DNA of 64,000 nt, from contig JAULJL010000047.1 of the NCBI GenBank assembly GCA_030761205.1, positions 2,115,501-2,179,500 on the forward strand. The letters are read 5' to 3'. The notes beneath the pieces were generated by a model, which worked only from the letters and a program-made list of their open reading frames with translations, was not told where the DNA came from and did no database searches. Shown one piece after another: positions 33,072 through 45,653 of this stretch (positions are counted from its first letter, which is position 1; each line of letters begins with the position of its first letter). The position numbers were made by a program, and so were the translations under genes. This stretch comes from Fremontodendron californicum (lineage: Eukaryota; Streptophyta; Magnoliopsida; Malvales; Malvaceae).

Positions 33072-33760
33072 ATGGGGCAGCCCCAACCAGGCGATCACAT
33101 TTATTGTGAAAGAAGTGGAGGTCTCTACGATCACCATGGTTTGCTTCTTTTTCTTTTTGATTTTATATCTATCGAGAAGATCTCATTATAAGATCATAAT
33201 TTGGCTGTTTTTGACCCCAGGAATATATGTTGGCGATGACATGGTCATTCACCTCATGGGAGCTGCCAAGAAAATTAGGCCTTTACCTCCATGCCAGAAA
33301 TGTGGAGACAAGCGAGTCTGCAATGGTGAAATCTTCAAAACCTGCATCGATTGTTTCCTTCAAGGTCACTCACTTCATTTCTATGACTATGGAGTTCCCT
33401 TTGACAAATTCAAAAGGAGACGACTTGGTACTTGCTCCATATACCATTCCAGGCCAGCCCATGAAGTTATTAATTAAGACAGCCACTGATTCCCTGGAAA
33501 ATAAAGGGTTTGGCCCCTACAACATTTTGACAAAAAATTGCGAGAACTTTGCTTTGTACTGCAAAACAGGCAAGGACGACGCCGTAAGTCAGCAGGTTGT
33601 GCACCATATTGAACAAGTAGGTGGGCTTGCAGATTCCTTTGGTAAGAAGCTTGCAAGCTTTGCTGTTGCTGTTGGAGCTGGAGCTGGAGCTGTTGCTTTT
33701 GCTGGAGCTGCTGCTTTCGGTCTTGCAAAAATGACCACCAACGCCCAAAGACGCCCATAA
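33072..33760 (+). pseudogene. LRAT/NC-domain gene, copy 3, frameshifted
   Basis: Exon 1 33072-33138, GT-AG intron 33139-33220 (82 nt), exon 2 from 33221. HHG|IYVGDDMVIH, the C-pairs and KNCENFALY are recognisable. At about 33468 the sequence reads ATTAATTAAG where the other copies read ATTAAG. The 4-bp gain puts a stop after HEVIN, about 25 codons before the catalytic Cys. After the shift the frame continues 33474-33760 and ends with an Ala/Gly-rich hydrophobic segment (FAVAVGAGAGAVAFAGAAA) and NAQRRP. This tail is probably the ancestral C-terminal membrane-associated end, lost or replaced in copies 1 and 2. A pseudogene unless RNA processing bypasses the insertion. Confidence 0.82.
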
Positions 33761-33935
33761 GAACAGATCAAGCTCGTACGTGGTCACTTCCACAATTGAT
33801 TCAGCAGACTAAATGTAACTATAAATAAGAACAAGGAATAATATTTTAAGGTCCCAAATCCCAATAATAAATGTAGGAACTTAAAGGCAAAGCTAATTAG
33901 TGTTTATTTTCACTAGTGTGCGAGTGTGATATATA
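33761..33935 (+). other. 3' flank of LRAT copy 3
   Basis: AGCTCGTACGTGGTCACTTC...AAGAACAAGGAATAAT matches the flank of copy 2. Confidence 0.5.
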
Positions 33936-33939
33936 TATA

Positions 33940-34540
33940 TTAGGAATATGTCCCCGCCTTGCGGGGATCGACTTTTTAATAATTTGACAAAGAAGTATTT
34001 TTATTAATATTTTATTTTATAATTGATTATTTTTAATTAATTTAATTTTTTTAAACATATAAGGATAAATTAATTTTTAATAAGCTAACAAACATAGGTC
34101 ATCTCTTATCTCATAAATCTTAACTTTTATATCTTAAGACTTGAACATAACTCTTAAAATTCTTAAAGTTTTGAAAACTAAACAGTGAACAAAGTTCTTC
34201 AAGACAAATTAACTAATAAGATAAATGTTTTTATTGTATTAAATACTTTATAATAATTTCAATAGTAAAAGTTAAAAGTTAAAATATAACATGTCAATTA
34301 TAATGTTTTCAATTAAAAACTTTTGGGAATATGAAAAAAAGACTTATCTTCTTTTTCTTTTTTTTTTTATTGTTTATATTAATATATGATAGCTAAACAT
34401 ACAATTTACTTCTATATTAATAGTTCTTTAATATTTTACAATATTTAAATTAAAATTGAAAAACAAAAATTAACAATATTTCTAAAAAAAATTGTTACTT
34501 TTTTATTTATACTAGGAATATTACCCCTCGTTGCGGGGTC
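33940..34540. repeat. Pair of GC-hairpin motifs 572 bp apart
   Basis: AGGAATATGTCCCCGCCTTG (33942 onwards; stem CCCCGC/GCGGGG, 33952-33966) and AGGAATATTACCCCTCGTTG (34513 onwards; 34524-34538) are direct repeats, both followed by (G)ATCGA(T/C)TTT. They look like ends of a small element; type unknown. The DNA between is AT-rich with no gene. Confidence 0.4.
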
Positions 34541-35132
34541 GATTTTGTAGAATTTGTAAATAGATTGTAATATTTTTTAAATTATTATATGTGTTAAAAA
34601 GTAGATATATAGATTGTTATGAGATAATGGGTTTATAATTAATTACTTCCATTAATTTAATTGTTAAAAAAATTATTCTATTATATTACTACAAAGTAAA
34701 TATTATAGCATCATATAAATACTTAAAAGTAGTTGCAGATAAACTTTTTTTTATATTTTTAAAAATAGGTTTTTCATTTAATTATTTTTAATTTAATTTT
34801 TGTTTTTGTTTTAAAAATGATTTAAAAATAAAATAATAATTCTTATTAAAAATGTAATCAAATTAAAATTTAAAACACTTGTCATAATATATTTCTTTTT
34901 TGTTTATTTATAATTAAAATTGAAAAAAAAATGTATAAAAAAAAAACACTCCATTTCACATGCCACCAAAAAGAAATAAAAAATACAAAAAGAAAATAAC
35001 AATCTAAAAAACATAATTAAATGAATGAGATAAGAAATGCCTAAATATGTGGAAGAGATGGATTTTGATAAACTATAAACACAATAAAAAATACAGCTAT
35101 TTCTACGCCAATAATAATAATTTAATAAATTT
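34541..35132. other. AT-rich intergenic DNA
   Basis: Nothing recognised. Confidence 0.4.
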
Positions 35133-35278
35133 AGGGCTTAACTCAAATGGTTCATCCATCTCTTTTATAAGATGGATTCCAATAAGTTTGGAATTTGATT
35201 CTTAACACTTAAATTCTTCTTCCCCAATTCCCCTAGACCTTACTCTCCTTTATACCAAAAAAAAAAAATTATTATTAT
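35133..35278 (+). mobile_element. tRNA-derived SINE
   Basis: GGGCTTAACTCAAATGGTTC resembles a pol III A box context. TTGGAATTTGATTCTTAAC, about 40 bp later, is a degenerate B box. The body ends in an A-tract (about 35257-35268) followed by ATTATTATT. Length and layout fit a plant SINE. Confidence 0.5.
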
Positions 35279-36456
35279 TATTTCATTAAAAATACAATAA
35301 AACTTATAGTAATTATGCATTTTAAACACATTAAGGATCATTTTCATACAGGCTCGACTTTTTCATTTTGATAAAGACCTATTTTTTAAAATTAATTTTA
35401 GTACTATTAGGTTAGTAAATATGTGTTAAACAATTACTTGGCATTATTAGGTTAGTAAATATATATTATTCAATTATTTGATATGAATATATATATATAT
35501 ATATTTTTATTTCAAACTCGAAATCTCGGAATTGGGTCTTGTCCCTCCTGTATCCTTTTTTTTCAAATATAATAGTTTGACTTATATAAAAATATATTTC
35601 TATTTGTTTCTAGTATTGTTAAGTCTGTACATTTATAAAAAAAATTTGTATGAAAATCTAGCCTACCAAACCCGAAACCCTCAAGTTAGCTATTATGGAG
35701 AACAGTTCTATTCAAAGAAAAAATCATATCAACTATTAAGAACTTGAGTAAATTTTTTATTTGAAAATTTGAACTATTTTTTATTTTAATATATTTCTAT
35801 CTTTGACTTTAACTAAATTTGACTATTTCATATTGAAATAATAATAGTTTAATGAACATATAAATTAAATATTCAAGTAAATAGGATATGCATGTAATGG
35901 TTACAAATGATAACTTCATAATTTTAGAGTTGATAAATGGCTTTTCAATTGTATAATGAATGGCATAATAAAGAAAGCGTTAAAGGGTAAATTGAATAGT
36001 GATGAAATATGGTTTTAAATAGTATAATAAAAGGTAATGATCAGCAATTGAATTTTATAGTATAATAATAAACTTGTTGAGTTGAGATATAAAAAATCAC
36101 ACTAAAGGATAAATATATTTTTTAATACTTATCAAATTTTGGGAATTATAAACATCGTTATTTTGTATAATCAGTAAACCTTATACGATAAAGTCAATAA
36201 TTTATTCTTAATTCAACTAAACTGTAAAACATATATATTATCGTGGTATGTTATAATAAAAAAGAATAATATATATGAAAAATTACAAAAACTTTTATGA
36301 AATACGAAAAAGACATTTATCCTTTTTTTCAAAAAGTGGAGATAAAAGCTTTTTAAAACCCACTCATAAGTTAAAGAAAGTTTTACAAAAATTATTAAGC
36401 TATATAATTTATGTAATAATATATATATATATGTATATATTGTAAGCAGTCCTTAT
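35279..36456. other. AT-rich intergenic DNA
   Basis: No gene seen. A short direct repeat TATTAGGTTAGTAAATAT occurs at about 35406 and 35447. An (AT)n run is at about 35488-35504. Confidence 0.4.
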
Positions 36457-36717
36457 TAGACTTGCTCATGGACTGAGAAGCCCGCTCAGCCCAGCCCGTA
36501 CTGAGCTGGGCCTGAGCAGGAATATTTGTGATCCAGCGCAGCCCAGCCTGGATCACTATTCACATATTAAAAAAATATTATTTTTTTAAAATTTAATTAT
36601 AAAAATATATAAAAATATTTTTTTATTAAAGAATTAACAGTAATTCGAGCCCACGAGCTGACCTAAGCAAAAAAAATAAAAATATTTCGGGCCGTGGCCC
36701 AGCTATGAACACCTCTA
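36457..36717 (+). mobile_element. hAT-type MITE, copy d
   Basis: TAGACTTGCTCATGGACTGA left, GGCCCAGCTATGAACACCTC right; GC-rich ends with CAGCCCAGCCCG blocks and an AT-rich core. Weak TSD (GTCCTTAT / ACCCTTGT). Confidence 0.75.
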
Positions 36718-37035
36718 ACCCTTGTCACTTTTAGAGGTGCTCATGCAGTATTAATTAAGAGTTGAATAAAATTTATGGAGTGGTTGCATGAATTTAAGGA
36801 GTGCACTTATTCCAAAAAAATTGTTGCAGTGAAATGATCTTTTAATATGTTTAAAAATACTATATATTGTAGGATTTCATGTGGTTCGAATGAAATAATT
36901 ATTATAAGTTTTTTTTTTTTTTTTTTTGTTCACGATTATTACAATCCATTTGTGAATATGGTTATAGCATTCTAAATCAAGAATATGACATTTTTTGAGG
37001 TTTTAGATTTTAGGTATTTTAATTACTATTTTCAT
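36718..37035. other. AT-rich intergenic DNA
   Basis: Nothing recognised; T homopolymer at about 36909-36926. Confidence 0.4.
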
Positions 37036-38201
37036 ATTATTACTATTTTTTTTTTTTTTGAAAAGCATGATTTTTTGCAAAAAGGATGTCCTTTTACAAA
37101 TCAGAAAAACAGCATGCTACAAAACAAAACTAAAGACTATAAGACAACAAATCTGACACCCTATTAACACCAGATTTGGCTAGCTTATCAGCCTCACCAT
37201 TAGCCTCCCTCAAAATATGAACAATTTCCCAGTTTTGAACCGCAGTTCGAACAAACTCTAGAGATCTTATAATTCTCAAAATCCGCCATGGGGCTCTACT
37301 CGGATTCCTAACCCAAGCAACAACCATCTAGCAATCACATTCAATTATAAGTTTATGCGATAGCACCCAAGACGAAGCACCAAAAATGAGGAAGGCTTTT
37401 TGACGGCCCTTAATTCAGCCTCAAATGCCTTAGCAGAACCGATAGATTTAGAAAAAACTGCTTTCACCATACCTTGATTGTCGCGCAAAATACCGCCAAT
37501 CCCCGCAGGACCGGGGTTACCACGCGCCGAACCATCGACGTTGAACTTAAGGCAGCCGGCAGGTGGCTTACTCCAAGTCACATCAACACCAACTTTCATT
37601 TCCCTCTTCAATCGACAAATAGCAGGTGACCACTTAGACTGCGAAAGCAGCCCTTCCTCACAAGGCCATTTAGCCTTGGACCATAAAGCGAGTCTAAGTC
37701 TAATAGAGTCCAGTAACTGCCAAACAGCAACATTTTTCCTATTAAAAACAATATCATTCCTGTGCAACCAGATAGACCAAAGTGCAACAAAAAAACACAT
37801 TCTCCACAATTTGCTGCAATGATTTGCTGGGAACGCATGCTGCCACGCAAGAAAAAAACCCATGGCACTCCTTGGCGTGGACCAAGAAATACCCCAAGAA
37901 AGACAGCAATGAGCCCACACAAACCATGAGACTCTGCATGTAAAAAACAGATGCTCTGTAGTTTCAGGCATCAGATTGCATAGTGGACACAGAATCGGAC
38001 CATTAATAATAAGACCTCTCTTGCTGAGTTCAACTTTGGTAGCAACGCTGCCTCTCAAAACTTGCCACCAAACGATTTCCACCTTCGGAGGCGCATAACC
38101 GGCCGATATAAATTTCCAATGATCCCATTTATGTGAGGACTCACTCAACACAGAATGGCAGAAAGAATTAGACGAGTAAACGCCACTGTAGGTGTGCAAC
38201 T
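37036..38201 (-). mobile_element. LINE (L1-type) 3' end, minus strand
   Basis: Only the 3' portion of ORF2 is left: the reverse-transcriptase zinc-binding region and a plant-type RNase H, then a short 3' UTR and an A-tail, seen as the T run at 37048-37061. RT and endonuclease are absent. The 5' side is cut at 38201 by the LTR repeats at 38204-40895. Confidence 0.88.
37130..38199 (-). pseudogene. LINE ORF2 C-terminus: zf-RVT and RNase H
   Basis: Reading right to left: PPKVEIVWWQVLRGSVATKV, LCPLCNLMPETTEHLFFTC (zinc-binding region, two Cys then His-Cys), WSIWLHRNDIVFN, then RNase H with KFNVDGSARGNPGPAGIGGI (first Asp), FSKSIGSAKAFEAELRAVK (Glu). After a frameshift and loss near 37345-37330 it continues with the last part, VHILREANGEADKLAKSGV (Asp present), ending near 37133. 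RNase H of this type is common in plant L1 elements. The break in the middle makes it inactive. Confidence 0.88.
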
Positions 38202-38203
38202 TG

Positions 38204-39464
38204 ATGGAGACTCAATTAAGAGTTGTAAACCCAAGTGCAGGTTATGTTCAAGTAATAAATTCTCGGGTGTCCGAGGTCGAACCACAGGGAAGCGTATTAG
38301 TAAGTATAAGTTTATAAATATATAAGAAAAAGAAAGTAAACAAGATATTAGGGAATCAACAACAAAACAAGATAAACAAGATATTAGAGAACAAAATAAA
38401 CAAAATAACATAAAAGAAATTAAACAAGATATAAAAAACAATAAGAAAAGATGTTGAGCTTAGAGAATCCACTCTTGGTGTTATGCAAAGATTAATCTTG
38501 TTTTATTACACAATTGGAATTCACACATAAGGGAGGTTCCAATCAGAAGGTTTAGCAATTCAGTCCAAATTGTCCAACGTCCATAGCATATGATATTATG
38601 TTCATTTGGTGTCCTCAAAACTCATAAAAAGAGTCCAAGCATTCCTTATGCCAAGGTATATGTCTACAACAAATCAAGGTTATGAAACCAAGCATTTACT
38701 GTGCCATTTTCATTGTCAATAATGAATCAAGATCTCTACTTTGTAAGTATGATTTTAAACCAAAAGAAAATATTATCTATACTAGTGTTTATAAATGATG
38801 ATTCATTTTAGCTCATGTTTAAGAGACTAACCTTAGCATTTACCAAAAGCTTCACCTCATCACCTCAACAATATGATTAGCAACACATACTAGATATGAA
38901 TAAAATGAAAAGAAATGTAAGAAGCATAAGTAAATAAAGAAAAAGAAAACTAGAGAAAGGAAAGAAGAAGAAAACTTAGAGAATTTTATTACAATGGCTA
39001 ATATCCTACCAATGTACCATGTCTTGCAATTATCCAAGGCCCTCTATTTATACACATTTTGGAGAGCTAAATGACAAGAGACAAGCTTTATAAATTTCAA
39101 AGGTAGGTATAATAGGTGGGTGCATTTTTCTAACAATTTTCGTCATATTGTATGACAATTCTGATCTGCCAGATTGATGGTTGATTTTGTCAATATTGGA
39201 GGCTTGATCTGATCAAATGGTCTTCTAGAAAAATATTCCCCTATCAGTTTGTGATCCATAGCCGTTGGAATCAGCTCCGTTTCTAATGTGGATCAGAAGA
39301 TATGATCAAAATACCAAAACTGGTCAGAACAGACGGCATTGCACATCAGCCAACTTGATACCACATTTCGCTAGGGAAAACGACTCCGTTTCAAGAAGTG
39401 TAAAGCATGAAAAAGATAGATATGCCTCTTAACTTTGCACTGTAAAAATTTCAGCCTTAAAAAC
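38204..39464 (-). repeat. LTR copy 1 of a direct tandem pair (truncated)
   Basis: On the plus strand it starts TGATGGAGACTCAATTAAGA. On the minus strand the end carries CTTCCCTGTGGTTCGACCTC and ACCTGCACTTGGGTTTACAA, the typical 3' end of gypsy LTRs in plants. It lacks about 180 bp at its 5' (right) end compared with copy 2: homology stops at TTTCAGCCTTAA. It is nearly identical to 39467-40710 with a few substitutions and small indels. Confidence 0.8.
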
Positions 39465-39466
39465 TT

Positions 39467-40895
39467 GATGGAGACTCAATTAAGAGTTGTAAACCCAAGT
39501 GCAGGTTATGTTCAAGTAATAAATTCTCGGGTGTCCGAGGTCGAACCACAGGGAAGCGTATTAGTAAGTATAAGTTTATAAATATATAAGAAAAAGAAAG
39601 TAAACAAGATATTAGGGAACAAAATAAACAAAATAACATAAAAGAAATTAAACAAGATATAAAAAAAAATAATAAATAAGAAAAGATGTTGAGGTTAGAG
39701 AATCCACTCTTGGTGTTATACTAAGATTAATCTTGTTTTATTACACAATTGAAATTCACACATAAGGGAGGTTCCAATCAGAAGGTTTAGCAATTCAGTC
39801 CAAATTGTCCAACGTCCATAGCATATGATATTATGTTCATTTGGTGTCCTCAAAACTCATAAAAAGAGTCCAAGCATTCCTTATGCCAAGGTATATGTCT
39901 ACAACAAATCAAGGTTATGAAACCAAGCATTCACTGTGCCATTTTCATTGTCAATAATGAATCAAGATCTCTACTTTTCAAGTATGATTTTAAACCAAAA
40001 GAAAATATTATATATACTAGTGTTTATAAATGATGATTCATTTTAGCTCATGTTTAAGAGACTAACCTTAGCATTTACCAAAAGCTTCACCTCATCACCT
40101 CAACAATATGATTAGCAATACATACTAGATATGAATAAAATGAAAAGAAATGTAAGAAGCATAAGTAAATAAAGAAAAAGAAAACTAGAGAAAGGAAAGA
40201 AGAAGAAAACTTAGAGAATTTTATTACAATGGCTAATATCCTACCAATGTACAATGTGTCTTACAATCATCCAAGGCCCTCTACTTATACACATTTTGGA
40301 GAGCTAAATGACAAGAGACAAGCTTTATAAATTTCAAAGGTAGGTATAATAGGTGGGTGCATTTTTCTAACAATTTTCGTCATATTGTATGACAATTCTG
40401 ATCAGCCAGCTTGATGGTTGATTTTGTCAATGTTGGAGGCTTGATCTGATCAAATAGTCTTCTAGAAAAATATTCCCCTATCAGTTTGTGATCCATAGCC
40501 GTTGGAATCAGCTCATTTTCTCAGGTGGATCAGAAGATATGATCAAAATACCAAACCTGGTCAGAACAGACGACATTGCACATCAGCCAACTTGATACCA
40601 CATTTCGCTAGGGAAAACGACTCCGTTTCAAGAAGTGTAAAGCATGAAAAAGATAGATATGCCTCTTAACTTTGTACTGTAAAAATTTCAGCCTTAATGC
40701 TTCAGTGAAACTCCAGATATAGCTGATATGGCAAAAGGTGTCGGAACTGGAACTGAACTGGATTTGCCCTTAATTCTTGATTTAACCTAGTAATCTGAAA
40801 TCACTCAAAGAAACTCGTGAAAAACACCAAATTACATAAAAATATAAAAGATCATAAACACAATTAAACTAAGCAATAATAACTCGTATTTGACA
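39467..40895 (-). repeat. LTR copy 2 of a direct tandem pair
   Basis: Same sequence as copy 1 plus a 5' extension. On the minus strand it begins TGTCAAATACGAGTTATTAT and ends near CTCCATCA. There is no internal retrotransposon sequence between the two LTRs. The LTR-LTR junction is direct (GCCTTAAAAACT|TGATGG). Confidence 0.8.
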
Positions 40896-42696
40896 CAAAA
40901 CAATAATAAAACATAACTAAAAACTATATAATTATACGAGTTTTATTTTAATTAAAATGTTTTTTTTTCTTAAATCACTTTTTAAAATGAGAATAAATGT
41001 TTTAAAATTTTTGAAAGAGGGAAAGCGAAAAATTTGAGAAAGGTTTAAATGACCCCTTTTAATTTCAAGCTTAAATTTAGGCGCAAATTGAAGGATTATA
41101 AATGGAAAAGATTGATCAGAATAAGTAAAGGGTCTATATTTGAGATTTAAATGTCATACTTTACTAATTCAATTATTCCCTTTTAATGCCAAGCTAAAAT
41201 TAAGGATGAAATAACTCTTATTATTGATAAATATTCAACCAAGAAAATGGTTATCAATCATTTAATTTGAATGGTTATATAGTTACTTTCTTTATTATTA
41301 TATTCTTTACTTTTTTTTATCTTTCCTATAGTGATTAATTGATTTTTTAAGTATATATAAAGCACATTAAAACGCTACAAAATAATTTGTGCTTTCATAT
41401 ATCGATATAAAGAAAGAAAATGATAATGAGAACATGAGTCATTTGAATTTGAATAAAAAAATAAATAAATGTCATAATATATTTTGAATCGCCTAAATAA
41501 CATTAGCATTTAATTTTGAAACTTAATTATATTAAATGCTATAATTATTACTAATATACTAAGAATTATTATATTCATAGTCGTCTCGTAAGTCGTAACC
41601 ATGGAAATCAAATATGGTCTATTGTAACCCCATTTGTTTCCTTTTAAAGTCATGGCATATTCCTTTAAGACTTTCAACAAAATTGAACAATGGATGTCAA
41701 AAATCATAACTGCACCATTTAACCATGTCCATTTTTTATTACTTGTTTGATACTTTGTGCATCATTTGCATTCCTCTACCTCAATATATGTTTCAAAAAA
41801 ATGAAATTTGTGTCCAAATAAGTCTTTCATAATTGTACAAAACTTTTAGCCTAATAAGATGAAAAAGATGATTCAATAAAGGAATAGAATCAGGGTTCAT
41901 ATTTTCACTTTCTAAGTCATCAAGTTAGGCTAAAGTCTTTGGAAATTAAATAGATTTTTAGAGTTATTTATACAAAATACAAACTTGTAATTGTAAAAAA
42001 AAAAAAAAACATACATTTAAAATAATTTTAATCTAGCAAATGTCAATTTATATACCATTTTTAATTGTAACAGAAAATTAAAAAAATCGATGCATATAAA
42101 TAGAATTAAAGCTTACAATTAAGAACAGCATTTTATATAATAAAGATTAAACTAAAATTAATTTAATTAAATATATAATAAATTATGTGTCATTCCATTG
42201 ACAGTGTATTAGATAATTTCTCATAATAAATTACTGGTAATTCTAATAATTCCTTTGAAAATGCCCAAACTTTCAAAAATTTAATGTAGTCTTTATTGTT
42301 TAGATGAAATTTAGTGTTCAATGTTTTTAAGCCTAAAAATCTATTTTAAACTGTTTTAACCCTTAACTTTTCTATTCTTCATGGTAAGTTAAATCTATAT
42401 TTAAATTTGTGAGCATGATCACCTACCTCAATCAAGATTAAATTAAATTTTATTTTCTTAAAGCTTTTTACACGGGGCTAAGATTAATAATTAGTTACTT
42501 ATAATGCGCATTAAATTAAATTTACCACACTATATAACAAAATAATATTTTAATTAAAAATCAATTTGTTGAAGAGTTAACAATTTTTGTTTGGCCATAT
42601 TTAAAAGATATAAATAAAAAATGTAAATATGCTAAGAAAATGTTATAAACATCTCCAATGATTACTAAAAGTGTCATCCAACTACTCATTATTTAC
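40896..42696. other. AT-rich intergenic DNA
   Basis: No gene, RNA or clear repeat recognised over 1.8 kb. Confidence 0.45.
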
Positions 42697-43283
42697 TAAG
42701 CCTCCGTTTGGATACAAATGGAGTTTCACTACGCCCGATTGAGGCACTTTTTGACCTCAATCGGGCCGCTGGTGCCTTTTGAATAGTGGAAGGGTTTTTG
42801 ACATATTTAACTTGGAGCTTCAAGTTCAGGTGGGTTCTTTTTTTTATATATATTTTAATATATAATACATTTTATTATATAATAAATTAATAAATATATT
42901 ATATAATAATAAGAATTAATTAAAAATATATAAATAATAAAATAAATATAAATAATATTTTTATTTTATTAATTTTTATTTTCTTATTAATAAAATTATT
43001 ATTTGAAAAAATATAATGTGATAATTTTTAATTATTTATTAATTTCATAAATATCAAATAATTTAAAATTTATATATATATATATATATACACATTTTAA
43101 TCTAATGTCCTTAACGGTCATTTTATCTTCTCATTATAATTCATCTCACCGCCACCGTTGCTTTTGAATCCAAACACATATCCCACCACTGATTTTAATC
43201 CCATCACTATAGTAATTAATCTCTCCTCTACCACTGTTTTTAATATCATCGGAGTCAATCTCACCGCCCATCCAAATTGAGGC
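42697..43283. mobile_element. Non-coding element with CCTCCGTTTGGAT-type ends
   Basis: GCCTCCGTTTGGATACAAAT on the left and the reverse complement of CCATCCAAATTGAGGC on the right are imperfect TIRs. A CCCGATTGAGG...CCTCAATCGGG hairpin lies near the left end (about 42734-42768). The core is very AT-rich. Confidence 0.55.
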
Positions 43284-43839
43284 TAAAGCTTTAAAAAAAA
43301 CTAAAGACTTCATTTGAAAGCAACATAGAAGCTTTCTTTCTTTAATTTGACTTATATGCCATAACCTTTAGAGAAATTTTATTTTTTGAAAATGTAAACG
43401 AAAAAAAAAAGAAGAGTAAAGGCAAATTTATTATTTCTTTAAATTTTTATTTGTGTAATATTAATTGTCTTTTTTTTTTTTTGTTTTGTTGCAATTACAG
43501 TTTTGTGTAAAAGAAAAGTAACAACAATTTAATTAAAAATAATTTACTACACATTAATAATCCCATTTAATATAAAAAAACAACAATCTCATTAGATTTA
43601 TCTAACATGAAATGTCTAAATTGAACATATTTACTCTAAATAGAAGTGAGAAATAATATATTATATAGATATACATAAGAGTGGAAATACATATTAAATA
43701 TAAATACAGATAGGAATGAATTATACATTTAAGTGAAAATTTTCAAATTCAGAACAAAATAAATAAATACCAATAAAACCTAATAAATTTTGAATAAAAA
43801 AGCAATTAACGTACAATTAATCAATCCTTAAAAGCATAA
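43284..43839. other. AT-rich intergenic DNA
   Basis: Nothing recognised apart from a TTTACTC(T/C)A(A/T)ATA motif also used in the repeats at 46905-47345. Confidence 0.4.
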
Positions 43840-44290
43840 CATATATTGGGGATAGTGGGTATTGTTTAAATTTAGAAAATTAATAGCAATCAGGAGTAAA
43901 TGTATAACATAATAAGGTATGATACGATTAGGAAGATTAATATAAACAATTATATTTCAATAAATGTATAACCATAATTTTTTATTATAATTATTCAAGA
44001 TTATTATTTAAGCCTATGAACTAAAAAAAAAATTAAAACTAAAATGTCTATTTTGATCCTATTTACTCCAAATAGGAGTGGAAATATATTATAATATATA
44101 TATTTGGGATAGTGTTTATTGTTTAAATTTAGAAAATTAATAGCAATTAGGAGTAATAATTAGGTATGATATGGTTAGGAATATTAATATTGAGTAATTA
44201 GGAAATAAATAAAATTAATCATGAATAATTATATTTCAATAAATGTATAACCAAAATTTGATTATAATTATTCTTCATTAGGCCTAAGCA
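43840..44290 (+). repeat. Diverged tandem duplication, ~245-bp unit
   Basis: TTGTTTAAATTTAGAAAATT, TAATAGCAAT(C/T)AGGAGTAA and TATATTTCAATAAATGTATA occur in the same order in 43855-44000 and 44105-44250. Confidence 0.7.
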
Positions 44291-44796
44291 CCGATGTAAT
44301 ATTAAAGTTTTCACCAACCCTTAATACTATCAGCTACATACTCCCATAATAAGATAAGAAAGCAGAAAATTGCAAGACTTAAATGCTAATTATTTTTATA
44401 GATTGACCTGGATTTTGAAAATCTAATGCATAATTCTCTTTTTCTTTACAGCTTCACATGAAAGATTAAGATTCTTGTGACACCCAAATGAATTCATTGA
44501 TAAAAAATCTTTAAAATTGTGCAAATATGATTATTTTTAAGTTGACATGTAGAATTTGTTCCAAATGCATAATCAAATAATTTGATTTTTTAGTCAAAGA
44601 AAAGAAAAAAATTGAAAAAACTCAATTCTTAATTAGAGGAGGAAAAACTGGAAAAAAAAATACAAATTTAAAAATTACTTTAAAGTATAGTATATAGGAA
44701 CCTGATATGCTATTTTACATATTGTTGTTTCATTAGCTTCAGGTAAGTTGAAATATTCCACTCTTTGCTTCAGACCAAATTGATCATGGTTTAAAA
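44291..44796. other. AT-rich intergenic DNA
   Basis: Nothing recognised. Confidence 0.4.
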
Positions 44797-45200
44797 TAGG
44801 GATGGCAACGGATCGGATATCTGCATTTTTTGTACTATCCGAATCTGAATCAGCAAAATTATTTTAAAATCCAAATCCGCAAATTATCCGCATTTAATCC
44901 GCATATTACTATCCGAATCCGAATTTGAATTAAATAACATTATCCTTCGGATATCTGAATCCGCTAAAAATCTGAATTCAATAAATCAAATTTTTTTAAA
45001 ATATAAAATCAAACAAAATTTATATGTTTTACAAATAAGCGGATTCGGATAATAGATATCTGAGGTTTCATATCCGCATCCACTCCGAATCCACTGCGGA
45101 TAGTAATTATAGTATCTAAATCCGACTTTTATTCGAATCCGTAAAAAACAAATCGAATATCCGCAGATATCGAAATCCGTATTTTAAATTGCCATCCCTA
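44797..45200. mobile_element. hAT-type MITE with TAGGGATGGCAA ends
   Basis: TAGGGATGGCAACGGATCGG and AAATTGCCATCCCTA are TIRs (12 bp perfect: TAGGGATGGCAA). The body is rich in TATCCGAATCCG and CGGATTCGGATA repeats that form internal inverted repeats. Common non-autonomous hAT layout in plants. No clean TSD. Confidence 0.75.
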
Positions 45201-45653
45201 ATTTCATATGACTGTAGACTATACTCATGTAACGAAATTATTGTTGAGATAAAGTCTTTAATTTCATGTAAAACATCTTTATAATATTTAAATAAAGTAT
45301 TTATTTGTTCATTCGAACTAAAATTACACATTTATCTCTCATTATTTTCCTATCCATTTAAATAACAAAATAGTTAGAAGGAAAAAATGCTCCATTTTCT
45401 TTCTACAACGTTTAATTTTTTAAATTAAAATTGTACAATCACATTAAAAAAAATTAAAAACTAATTTTTTTAATCAATCAAATATATCATTTTAATTGTA
45501 TTTATTTATTTTTTTTTTAAAATCCTTTAAATGTTATTTTAATTCAACTGACTTCTCAATGCAACGAATAATAATCAACGCTTTTTTTACACTTGCAAGT
45601 ACATTGCTTTTCAGAAACAGGACATTAAAAGATTTAAACCAAAAAAGTTTTAT
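45201..45653. other. AT-rich DNA next to a gene fragment
   Basis: Nothing recognised. The minus frame of the helicase fragment stays open into 45540 but without recognisable helicase sequence. Confidence 0.4.

Noticed and set aside
37478..37822. Plus-strand 114-codon frame
   Set aside because: It is the antisense shadow of the LINE zf-RVT/RNase H coding region.
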